In this document: positions 48,976-64,000 of the stretch, in pieces
Layout of the letters: each line of letters begins with the position of its first letter
Position numbering within the stretch: position 1 is the stretch's first letter
Source: Cymodocea nodosa
Taxonomy: Eukaryota; Streptophyta; Magnoliopsida; Alismatales; Cymodoceaceae
NCBI GenBank assembly: GCA_036874045.1
Contig: CM072336.1
Location: 6,600,501 to 6,664,500 of the forward strand
Length of the DNA: 64,000 nucleotides
Direction: 5' to 3'
Program-made: the position numbers and the translations under genes
The notes under the pieces: model-generated
What the model was told of the DNA's origin: nothing
The model's input: the letters and a program-made list of their open reading frames with translations, nothing else
Database searches by the model: none

Positions 48976-50394
48976 TTAAGCTACGAGGGATTCTTGGTCA
49001 TCTTCATGTTCAGGAGCGGCAAGGTCAGGAAGTTCGGAACTCACAGAGAACCGCAGCCAATGCTTTTTCCTGACGTGCATCAGACACGGTTCCAAGATAA
49101 GCCCAATAATGATAGCAACAACGCTCACAACCATGACTTTGAACGATGCTAGAGCTAAAACAACGCATATCAATATCGTGGGAGGAACGATCATCAAAAT
49201 GCTGCCAACAGTTCCCAGAGGTATCTTGAAAGGTCGATGAGATAATGGATTTTTAATCCTTAACTTGATAAAAGCCACAAATTCCAGTATCATCCCAAAG
49301 CAATACAGAAAATTCTCTGCAGCAACAATCTCTTGAAAGCTTAGCCAAGAAAGCAGAGCCACACCAGATGCAGAAAATAAGATGCCAACCAGTGGAGTAC
49401 CATAGCGAGATCTCTTGCCAAAGAAATCCGGAAGCATCCCCCTTTCTGCCATACCAAGAAGTTGGAAAGAGTCACTACTCATTTCAGCAAGAAACATTCC
49501 CATATTAGACAATGCAGAAGCCCCTTGCAACCACCCCATCAACCAAACACCACCCAGAACTTTTGCAATATCTGAGAAGTAACCATCTGTCCAGAGTTCT
49601 CTATCAAGTTCAATAGCTCCAGTGCCTATGAGTAGAGGGAAGAAGTACCCTGCAACTACCAAAATTACTGCATAGAGAAGTGCCCTTGGAAGAGTTTTCT
49701 TAGGATTTTCCACCTCTCCGGCCAGAGTGCTGATGGAATCCCAGTAATTTAGATTCCAAAAGAGCGTGTTCAAATACAAATTCCAATCAACTTTGTGTAT
49801 ATCAACAACTAGCCACCTAGAAGGCTCTAGTTTTGGTATTGCCACGAGTCCCATGATGATGAAGGGAAGGAGAGAAAAGACTCCAAGGAAGACAGCAACC
49901 CATCCAACAATAGACATGCCCCTGTAATTCATGTATGTCAGTGCAATTGTCAATAATAACACCGACAAAATCCGGGGAAACCCTTCCCCTAAAGCTGGAA
50001 TCCCTGGTTTCAGGTAGTCCAAAAGCAAGACTGGATATAGAGCGTTGTCTATAACACCACTCAACCACTTCACCCAACCCTGCTGAAAGCCCCAATAAGG
50101 ACCCAAGGCAGAAGCAACCCAAACAACATAGCCACCGTTCTCGGGGAACATGGTGCCCATTTCAGCCGTGATCAGTGCTTCCGGGATGCTCCATATGATG
50201 GGGAATACAAGGAAACCAAGCAGAGACAAAAGCGGTCCTGCTGCGTGGACACTGTCCTCTATGCCAAAGGGACCACCAGAGACCTCATAGAAGATCAGGA
50301 ACACCAGTGGCACAATGGAAACTTTTCGGATCTCGTTCATTCCAAAGTGCGTCTCCTCGATAACTTGGTATTCAGGAACGCTAGCTTCTCCCAT
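48976..50394 (-). CDS. PUT: polyamine uptake transporter (PUT/LAT, APC superfamily)
   Basis: A single uninterrupted coding exon from ATG 50394 to the stop at 48976 encodes 472 residues. It has about twelve hydrophobic segments and the plant polyamine/amino acid transporter signatures [14 protein letters not shown] (36-49), [16 protein letters not shown] (79-94), [15 protein letters not shown] (about 215-229) and [18 protein letters not shown]. Members move polyamines (putrescine, spermidine, spermine) and paraquat across plasma, Golgi or ER membranes. The open frame continues upstream to 50472, but begins there without ATG. Of two in-frame ATGs (50442 and 50394) I chose the second: it has a strong context (GCCATGGG) and gives the usual length. 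A splice acceptor (TTCGATAG|) near 50478 and a 5' leader exon at about 51090-51280 are likely. No lesion is visible. Confidence 0.94.
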   Translation of the reverse strand: MGEASVPEYQVIEETHFGMNEIRKVSIVPLVFLIFYEVSGGPFGIEDSVHAAGPLLSLLGFLVFPIIWSIPEALITAEMGTMFPENGGYVVWVASALGPYWGFQQGWVKWLSGVIDNALYPVLLLDYLKPGIPALGEGFPRILSVLLLTIALTYMNYRGMSIVGWVAVFLGVFSLLPFIIMGLVAIPKLEPSRWLVVDIHKVDWNLYLNTLFWNLNYWDSISTLAGEVENPKKTLPRALLYAVILVVAGYFFPLLIGTGAIELDRELWTDGYFSDIAKVLGGVWLMGWLQGASALSNMGMFLAEMSSDSFQLLGMAERGMLPDFFGKRSRYGTPLVGILFSASGVALLSWLSFQEIVAAENFLYCFGMILEFVAFIKLRIKNPLSHRPFKIPLGTVGSILMIVPPTILICVVLALASFKVMVVSVVAIIIGLILEPCLMHVRKKHWLRFSVSSELPDLAAPEHEDDQESLVA

Positions 50395-52634
50395 GGCCAG
50401 ACATGCAGATCTACTACTGGTTGTGCTCCTCTGTTTCAGCATGTAAATGTAAAGAGATTTCTTAGACCTCACGTACCTATCGAATAAATGAAGAAATAAC
50501 CGATAAAGTCAACTTCAACACTGTTATCTACCACCAAGAGGAAATTATTTTTTCAAAATGAGGAAAACATGAAACAATAAATCAGTAATACAGTCAAGAG
50601 CAGCAACACCAAAAGAAAGTCAAAGCATTACCAGCAACAGCATACACAATAATAGGAGAGCATTGGATCCACCCACCAAGTAATGGAACTCCACTATCCA
50701 TTTGATCTATCCTAGTACAAATTATATAAAATTCAAACCAAAACGTACAGCCGAAAACAACAAAACAAAGTGCAGACAGTCAAGATGCTCTTTGGGACAA
50801 CCCTGAACAACGGCAAATTAAATCCATGTTTGTCGCCTCCACTTAAAATTCGATCAGAAAAAAGGGTATGTGTGGCGACGCAGCACAAACGAGTTCCATG
50901 TATTTCCTCATGGCCACATATCAAACACAACGTTAATCCAAAACAAAAGACAGCAAAACCATACCGCAACACATGAGAAAATACACACAAAAAAGCAAAC
51001 CATAAAAAAATACCAAATTTCCTCGAGAAAAAAAAAAATTCCCTGAAATTCAGCCACAAAAGAAGACATAAATAGATTCAACACACAAACCCTTCCAGAG
51101 TACACGGAGTTAGGGTTTCATCTGCTCGGAAGGGGGAGAAGCTGTTGCCACATCGTCTACGGAGGGGAAGGCGTGAACGGAAAGGCGTAGGGCTTCCACT
51201 TTCAGTCCCCTCTTTCTTTGGTCCTGCTATCCAAGATCCTTAGCCCAGACATCGCCTCCGCTTGTGACCTTCACCATGGAGATTGAAATGCCACGAACTT
51301 GCGAGGTTCGGGTGACAAGTGGTGGTGGAGTCGAAGATGAAAAGGAAAGTGAAGCAGAAGCCAAGTAGGGGATCGGGGATCAGAGACGACAGACGGGAAG
51401 AGCGGAGCCGAAGCGAAAGGAGGCCTCGTCGGTGGTTGAGGACTGGGAAAGTGAGAAACAGAGGACACGATCACGCCCTTGTGTAAAAGTGGATGCTTGA
51501 GATCCTGAGATATCGCAAATCGTGGCAATAGAAAAGGCCAAGGCTGACGCAAATTTGACAAGGTCACGTTCAAGAACGAGACAAGGCAACACCACCAGAA
51601 GGGAGAAAAAAGTTTTAAATTACAAAATAATAAATATATTATCATTATGGAAAAACAAGGGACTGACTTCATTTTTCTCGATGGTAAAGGTTTGCATTTA
51701 CGTACCTTTGCGAAAGATGTCCATCATGGGAAGATATACACCTCTTAAAACATAAAATAAATGACCGATTTCAATTAATTAAATTTCGGTGATAATCCAG
51801 ACTATTCGATTATACAAACAAACATGTTGAAGGCCGTTTCTCCCTCAATTTTCATACGAGGTCGTACTGGATCAGATGAAATAATCATATGTTTTTCTGA
51901 TATATACACATGTACATGGTATGACATTCTACTCTTTTTGAACAACAATAATATAACGTACATGTGTCCGTCTGGTCGAGGGTTGGAAGAATTTACTTGG
52001 ATGAACGTATTGGAACCGTCAGATGCGATCAACGGTGAAGATATATAAGAGCAGAGTGTTTCTCTTGCCAAATGCAGCTTTCTGGATAAACAGGAAAGAG
52101 AACCGAAGTTCACTAGTTGGTTGAAACGATAATTATTATAATTTCTTCGAAGTAGCATATTATCGATCATGAATGGCCATAGATTTGAAATTCCAGGTTG
52201 GGGTTCATATCTTTTTTTTTTACAAAAAAAAATTGGGTATCATATATATATATAAAAGGAATTAAGCCGTTGATTTAATCGAGGAAGACGCTGTAACGCA
52301 AAACTCTCGGCTTAAGCTCATACTCGTTCTTGCGCCAAGTAGTTACAAATATTTGAATAGAATGAATATATATAATTCGCCCATGCCGACAGAGAACGCA
52401 TGGAAAAGTCACAACTATGCATGAGTTTAGCAATCAATCAACATAATAATACAACAGATCGTGAACTATAGTGATTGCATTTCAAACATAAAAAGTTCAT
52501 AATAATACATGTAATTAACGGTACCCTCCGGTCACAAGAATCAAACTTTGTTTCCAGACTAGCTAGTGTACGTACGTCCGTACGTAAGTACCGACGTACC
52601 GTGGAAGAAACGCGCGATGGGGAGGGGCAGCAGT
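50395..52634. other. PUT leader/promoter and DUR3 3' region
   Basis: Minus-strand sequence at about 51090-51280 is moderately GC-rich and probably the PUT 5' leader exon, with an intron to about 50478. Beyond 51600 the DNA is AT-rich with no gene. Just downstream of the DUR3 stop (52568-52600) is a run of ACGT palindromes ('gtacgtacgtccgtacgtaa') of unknown role. Confidence 0.45.
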
Positions 52635-58166
<5,532 letters not shown>

Positions 58167-60123
58167 CTTTGACCAGCAAGGGAGAAGGGACGAGAGTGAC
58201 CGAGCGAGTAGGGGAAGACGAGAGCGGTGTTTGATGGAATGCCCAATCGAGGAAAGGATGGGTGTGGTACTTGTAGACCCCCGGAAGGAATCAGCCAATC
58301 AGAAGTATTTTGGCAACGATGCGAAGGTGGGCCCGACAGTGCCGGTTGCACGTGGAGCGGGAATGTTGTTGCTGACGTGGGGTTGCTTCAGAGCAGAGAT
58401 TACTGCTGTTCTCTTAGATAAGTGCCGTTCGTTTTATTTTTTTATATTAGTATTTTTATCTGGATTTTAATATTAGTGTTTTTTTTTTCTTCTATATTTA
58501 GATTTTAAACTCCTCTCCAGATAAATCGAAAAATCATTTATATTTTTCTATTATTAACCGAAGCTTAAGAAATTTTTTTTTTGAAAATACTTGACGTTAT
58601 TAGGTTTTAAATATAGGTCATTTTCTTCTTTAAGTATATATAAAACAAGAAAACGTCACTTTACCTTTTCTTCAAGGAAGAATTTATTACGAGGACTGAA
58701 TGCATGCTCCTTGGCTCAAGAATCTGCTTTTCTGATCCAAGAATCAAAATTATGGTAAGGCTTGAGAGATTCCACTTCTACGTTGACAATTTTATCTTGC
58801 CTGCATCACAGATACGAAGACATTTCAAATGGTTCATATCACTGTCATCTTCTAATTCAGCTCCATGATTAACTTACCTTCTTTTAATGATGGCAGTGAT
58901 TGATTTATTATTGGAAGTTACAAGTACTGTTAGTTAATTAAATCATTATAATTAATTTTGTTTATAAATAAAGAATTAGCATGTCTTCATGTAAGATCAA
59001 TCACTAAAAGTCAATTAGAGAAATCAATGCAATTGCTACAAGATTTTTTTTTTCTAACCTGTCAGCAAATCACTCATCAATATTTAAGTTTCATCTGCCC
59101 AGTTCTATTCTCTTTTCGTGATAATGACAATGTTTTCATCTCCATTTCAATGCAAGATGTCATTTTTCACTCAACAAAAGGGATATGAATACAAGTTTCC
59201 GACGACATTTGGTGACGTGGAAAACAGATCTCATTAAGATAATCAGTTTGAAAAACGGTAATGATTTTGGGACTGAAGATTTTCAGGAATAAAATTGCCT
59301 GAATAATCCTTACCAACTATTATCTGAAATGACAATGATGGTTCTTGCATCCTTTTTACATCAAACCTTCTACAGTTGTTTATTTTGGTGTTGAACTTCT
59401 TGATTTATACTGAGGCAATTTATACTAGTTTCTGATAGTGTAATTGGTATTCTTACTAGTCTCTCACCTTGTAATATCTTTAAGAGAAGAAAGTTTTAAA
59501 TTCAAATGTAAGTAAAGCAATTACCAATACCAAAAAAAATAAAGTAAGATTAACATAACATAAATTATAGTTAAGTCGGCATAACTTACCATCATTTTAT
59601 AAGTTAGCTTAGCATAAGCAAAATCAAGTACATAAGCAGATGAGATTAATAACCGCATGATACCTAGAACAATTATACGACAATCATTTATAAATACAGA
59701 ATTCTCATAAAAGAAAGTCTTGCATACTAACAAGCCCTCCTCATAGATCACCTTACAATCATCAGATTTGCGACGATATGTATCTAGGATACGTTTGACT
59801 TGTGCTAAATCATCAGATGCATGATGAACATATGAACTCCAATCAATACATATTTGGGATGGAGTCATATGTTTACAAGAGGTTGACCCCAAACTTGATG
59901 CAATGGGGTTGGCACGAATTTTGTTTTGAAAATGAATAGTTTTGAAAAAATAAATGAGCTAAAACAATGGTAAGTGTCAAGTTGTGTGTATATTCTTTCT
60001 TATATTGTCTTGTATGATTAACATAATTTAGTGTAGTTCAACAAGTTGGTACATGTATATAACTCATTTTTTGTACAAGACACATCATTAAATTAAAGGA
60101 GAATTAGAGTTTTACATTCAATT
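58167..60123. other. DUR3 promoter region and possible copia 5' LTR
   Basis: On the minus strand, GATTGGCTGATTCC (about 58288-58301) holds a CCAAT-type box upstream of DUR3; no clear TATA box was seen. From about 58450 the DNA is AT-rich without genes. The last part, up to about 60120, should be the 5' LTR of the copia element that follows, but its start was not found. Confidence 0.4.
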
Positions 60124-60135
60124 TAGTATCAAAGC
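60124..60135 (+). other. candidate tRNA primer-binding site
   Basis: TAGTATCAAAGC against the plant copia site TGGTATCAGAGC, two transition-type differences, placed just before the gag region. It implies that a 5' LTR ends a few bases upstream. Confidence 0.55.
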
Positions 60136-61943
60136 AAGGTTCCCTTTCCTCTTTCCACCTAGTCCACTGACGAGCTAGTCGAAAAGCTCCTCCACCATGC
60201 ATTCGCCGCTTGCTCATTGACCACATCCAATTGGCCTCTGTGTGAGCATCCTCTGTACACCCCCAGCAAGTCTTCCTCCTCTCTCGTGCGAGATTCCACC
60301 ATGCAAGTTGTCTCTCCAATCGCGCATGATCGTCCACCGTCAGTTGTGTGACAATCACACAATTCTCTTCTACATGAGATTCCTCTTGTTGTGTGCGGTC
60401 GTCCACCACCAGCCATCTCCTGTTGCGTGTGCCCACCTACAGATCTTCTGTGTAGGTCATTGTGCTCTCCATTCCACTCGTTGCCACTGGTAAAGCTCTC
60501 CTCTTGATCTTCCGTCAGCTTCTCCAGTTCTTCAGATTGCTGACTTCTATTTGTGGCAAGTGTAGCAACTCTGATGGTAATATCTTCCGCCAGCTTCTCC
60601 TAGTGCTACAATGATAGTAATGTCTTACAAAAAAAAAAAAACTTGTTGACAGTGGACCATGGCTTCCAAAGGATTTGTTTAGTAAGAACTTCCTTGGTTT
60701 TTCTGAAAAACTCAATGGTTCCAATTACTTATTGTAGGCTTAAAGTTTTGAAACTATTTTAGAAGACTATTGTTGCAAGGATCATCTCACGCAACCTCCA
60801 CCCAACGTTAAGGATGATGTTTTTAAAGATTGGAAGGTTGATGGCATTATTATTGTGTCTTGGATGCTCTCTATAATGGAACCCTCTATTGCGTGAGGCA
60901 TGACTATTGTTACGTCATGCAAAAAAGATATGAGAGAGTTTGTGAAAAACTTATGGACATGACAAAAATATCTCTAAGGTGTTTTAAGTTTATGAACAAA
61001 TTTGTACCTTGAAACAAAGAGATTAGACTTGCCAAGAGCTCTATAGTGTTCTTTGAGGCCTATTAGATGAGTTCAACTGTTATCAGCCTCCCACTATAGA
61101 TTTAGCCACCTCTCATAAGTACCGTGAAGGGTTGTTCGTCACTAGTTTCCTTGCTAGTCTTAACCTTGAAGTAGCTTTCCAAATTCATAACTCTATTCTT
61201 GGTGTTGCATCCATGCTTGATCTTGAGGAGGCTTTTTGCCATGCTCTTCATGTTTCCACTCATTCCACTAGTATTCCTCTTGATCCTCCATCTGCTCTTA
61301 TTGCCTTTGGCGATCGAGGAAGAGGATGTTCTAGTCGCAACGACCAACATCCTAAATGTCAATAGTGTGGGCGTTAGGGCTATCGTTTTGAGAAATGCTA
61401 TGATAAATGAGGAAAGCCCCTAACAGTTGCCCATGTCAACACCAAATTTGCTACTTTAGCTCCTTTAGCGACTGATCCTTTAGAATATCTACTATCACCA
61501 TATCTCAAGTTGAGTATGATCGATTTCTTTGCTTCCAACGATCTAATTCAATTGTCATGAGTGTCAATGCTTTCTCATCTCACACAAGCACCACCCATAG
61601 TACCACCCTTCTTGCCTTAGGTGGTGACCCTTGGATACTTGACTCTAGCACCTCCTATCATATCTCAAGTACTCTACTCCTTTTTGACCAGTTTGTTTAA
61701 AATGAAATTATGCATAATATTAGTGGTTAATGACATATCATTTAACTTATCAAATGTGAATTAGGTTATTATGCTACATTTACACAATTATAAGACTTAA
61801 TTGAAGAACATGCATAATTTGAAAGAATTAATGTTAATTAAGTATCATTTATGAATGATTGAAATTTACTTTTTTAACATATTATTAAATGTTAAATGTT
61901 ATATACGTATTGCTTTATTAAATTGCAGAATTAGACGAGTCTG

Positions 61944-61964
61944 TTGAGTTATGCTATAACTCAA
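61944..61964. other. perfect hairpin, 9-bp stem
   Basis: TTGAGTTAT, three-base loop, ATAACTCAA. It lies about 250 bases inside the left end of the insertion. Its stem sequence is nearly the same as that of the hairpin at 63075-63101. Confidence 0.75.
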
Positions 61965-63074
61965 TGGAGTCAGTCCGTTAAGTTAGTAGTTAAGTCAACG
62001 AAATAAGTTTATTAAGTTACATTAACTTTATAGACCAGTTATTATCTAATATGCAATTATGAGTAGTTACAGGAAATACATAGAGAAACCACGTTGCATG
62101 ATTTACATTCATGATCTTTATTGTAGAATGAAGAAGTAATTATAGTCGTTGATACATAGGAAAGAAAAATCCAACCAATCATTTTGGCGCCAGTAGTTAT
62201 TATAGGAAAAAAATATAAAAGATTAAAAGAAATTGAAAGAAGAAGGGGAAAAAACAGCCACGCTCACTACAAAAAGCATTAGACGTTTCTTAAGATTCTT
62301 CCACCACCACCTACAATTCATCAGAGGTCTATACGGATAATTTTCAGAGTCAAGTCGATTCCAAGCAAACCATAGTGACTGATAACCATTGTAAAGGAGT
62401 GATCGCATCATAGGAAGAAAATGCTTCTTCACCAAACATCGAATCATCTCTTAAGAGATAGTTAAAACTTCTAACTTTGGTTTCGAGTTGATGCTAATTT
62501 GCTGAAGATGAGATCATTTTACAAAAGTCTAAGTTTACAATCTAGTAGGGAGAAGAGCACTTGACAATAAATGGTTAAGTTTTCAAATGTATAACTGTGT
62601 CACATATAGTGTTGGAAGTCTTCTATTTTTAATAGAGAGTTTACCATTTATGAATCGTCTACCTTAAGGATCATATATGTTTACATTTACATCATCGTGT
62701 TTATTATGTTCTGTGTTTATATCATTTGTATTTGTATTGTGTGTTAGTAATTGTTAAATATTGTGTGTTTATTTTATTTCAGTTAGTATGAAAGTATATA
62801 ACTCTATTATAAAACTAGTTAGTTTAAATATCTGAAACTGTGTTTTATCTATTTATTACTTCAATTCATTTAAATGTTGAAATTACTCTGTATTAAATCT
62901 GATATAAGTAGCATTCAGAGAGCATAAATGTGTTGTTTGCATTCTCTGAGATCACTCAATGGATGACCACATTCCTATGCAACCAACAGTAGTAAGTTAC
63001 TGAATTGCTCATTAAATTATTTGTAACTTAATGAGGATAGTCTGTAAAGTTATCTGTAACTTAATGAACTTGGT

Positions 63075-63101
63075 CCGTTGAGTTAAGTAGTAACTCAACG
63101 G
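63075..63101. other. perfect hairpin, 11-bp stem
   Basis: CCGTTGAGTTA, five-base loop, TAACTCAACGG. It lies about 200 bases inside the right end of the insertion. Related half-motifs ('taacttaatgaa', 'cgttaagttagt') flank both hairpins. Confidence 0.8.
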
Positions 63102-64000
63102 AGTAAGAGGTTTCGTTAGTAAACACTCTACTTATTTTATGGCAACCTAGTATTTGATTTCAACTACTTTTTGTAGATTCAACTTATTCTTACATACTTT
63201 TTACAACTAACGTTGTGCACTTGCAATTAATTAAATAAATAGATTTAAATTATATTCGGGGAATTGCTTGTTTTCTAAAAGAAAAGAAAATTTCATTTAA
63301 ATCAAACAAGGCACAACTCTCTCAACTTCCTAACCCATCTACTGTCACTATTGCTAATGGTCGGTCCTACCCTATGTCTAGTAAGAGGGAGGTTCAAACC
63401 TCTTCTCAAATGTAGCTCCACCATATCCTATATGTTCTTGCTCTTTCTTTTAATTTTCTATCCATTAGTGTCATTACTAAATAGTTGTCCTATTTTGTAA
63501 CATTCTTTCCTTTCCATTATACTTTTTAGGACTTGTAGATGGGTTGGAGGATTGGTATTGGGTATAAGTACAACAATGACGTTTATGTTTTGGCTTGTGA
63601 TTGCATCTCTCCCAGGCTTCTCTGCATGACACAGGAAGATTCGTTCATCCTCTAGCACTATCATTTGGGTCATCCATCTTGGAACAAGTTTTGTCAAGCT
63701 CTTCTGTGAACGTCTATGTCTTCTTTTCAATGTGAGTCATGTCAGATTAAGAAGCATACCTATGCAACCTTTAAGCGTTTAAGTTTATCGTAGACCTCAA
63801 ATTTGTTTGATCTTATTCATTGTAACATTTAGGGTCCTAATTGTGTCAAGTTTGTTAGTGGTCATTGCTATTACAATATTTTTGTTGATGACTACTCTTA
63901 TGTGTCTTAGGTGTACCTTCTTAAGAATCATCATCATCTTGTTGATGTACTCCAAAACTTATTTGTTGAAATCAAAAATTAGTTTGATATTTGTCTAAAA

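Larger units (their letters stand above)
61695..63300. mobile_element. unclassified insertion inside the copia element
   Basis: Copia homology stops after the protease-like segment near 61690 and resumes near 63310 with 'TVTIANGRSYPM'. The interval ends in weak inverted repeats: 'gtttgtttaaaatgaaatt' (61691-61709) and, at about 63289-63307, a complement-related 'aatttcatttaaatcaaac'. It has hairpins near both ends and no coding frame. No sure target duplication was seen. Confidence 0.45.
60124..64000 (+). mobile_element. degenerate Ty1/copia retrotransposon (runs off the window)
   Basis: The plus strand shows a copia order. A primer-binding-site-like TAGTATCAAAGC (60124-60135) differs at two bases from the usual initiator-tRNA site. 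The gag part follows ('KLNGSNYLL' near 60705, to about 61360), with a zinc-knuckle-like C-x2-C...C at about 61363-61405 in which Tyr replaces the His. A protease-like 'PWILDSSTSYH' lies near 61630-61660. After an interruption, the pre-integrase part 'HLGHPSWNKF' and 'CESCQI' (about 63665-63750) and integrase core 'YNIFVDDYSYV' (about 63870-63905) complete it. Stops and frame changes occur in every part. Reverse transcriptase would lie beyond the right edge. Confidence 0.8.

Noticed and set aside
50395-50472. Upstream extension of the polyamine transporter frame
   Set aside because: The frame opens at a GTG, lies next to a likely splice acceptor and lacks transporter similarity; the ATG at 50394 has a far better context.
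58167-58298. 44-codon upstream extension of DUR3 exon 1
   Set aside because: The frame begins without ATG and reads as leader sequence; the ATG at 58166 is well placed.

Overview
The window is nuclear DNA from a flowering plant. The evidence is spliced genes with GT-AG introns, plant-only families (GRF, BREVIS RADIX, DUF248 methyltransferase, DUR3, plant polyamine transporter) and abundant hAT, PIF/Harbinger and Ty1/copia debris. Some exons are GC-rich (BRX, DUR3), which would fit a monocot, but the species cannot be fixed from the sequence.

Layout. 1-3.0 kb: repeat-like DNA and a decayed FAR1/MULE transposase-type gene. 3.25-14.6 kb: a direct tandem duplication; each copy carries, on the minus strand, a subtilisin-like protease lacking its 5' end. 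Copy 1 is an open 596-codon frame; copy 2 has a 2-base frameshift and a hAT insertion in its flank. 14.6-18.9 kb: intergenic. 18.93-22.46 kb (+): a three-exon growth-regulating factor (QLQ+WRC) with a miR396 site. 23.8-27.67 kb (+): a five-coding-exon BREVIS RADIX-family gene. 28.25-38.37 kb (-): a broken DUF248/PMT-type methyltransferase gene whose largest intron holds copia and Tourist-like insertions. 40.9-46.7 kb: two PIF/Harbinger elements, one short with a 33-base G run and one long with a decayed Myb-like ORF and transposase. 48.98-50.39 kb (-): a single-coding-exon polyamine transporter. 52.6-58.2 kb (-): a nine-exon DUR3 urea/H+ symporter. 60.1 kb to the right edge: a degenerate Ty1/copia element interrupted by a second insertion.

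Four genes look intact (GRF, BRX-like, PUT, DUR3). GRF and BRX are growth regulators on the plus strand. PUT and DUR3 are nitrogen-compound transporters, neighbours on the minus strand; joint function is only a suggestion. Exon borders were worked out by eye from splice sites, reading phase and recalled family conservation; no search or transcript was available. I see no CRISPR array, rRNA or tRNA gene. I did not find a clearly new biological system; the most unusual items are the subtilase tandem duplication with its natural empty site for a hAT insertion, the signal-peptide-like N-terminus of DUR3, and the Harbinger cluster with its GC-rich minisatellite.
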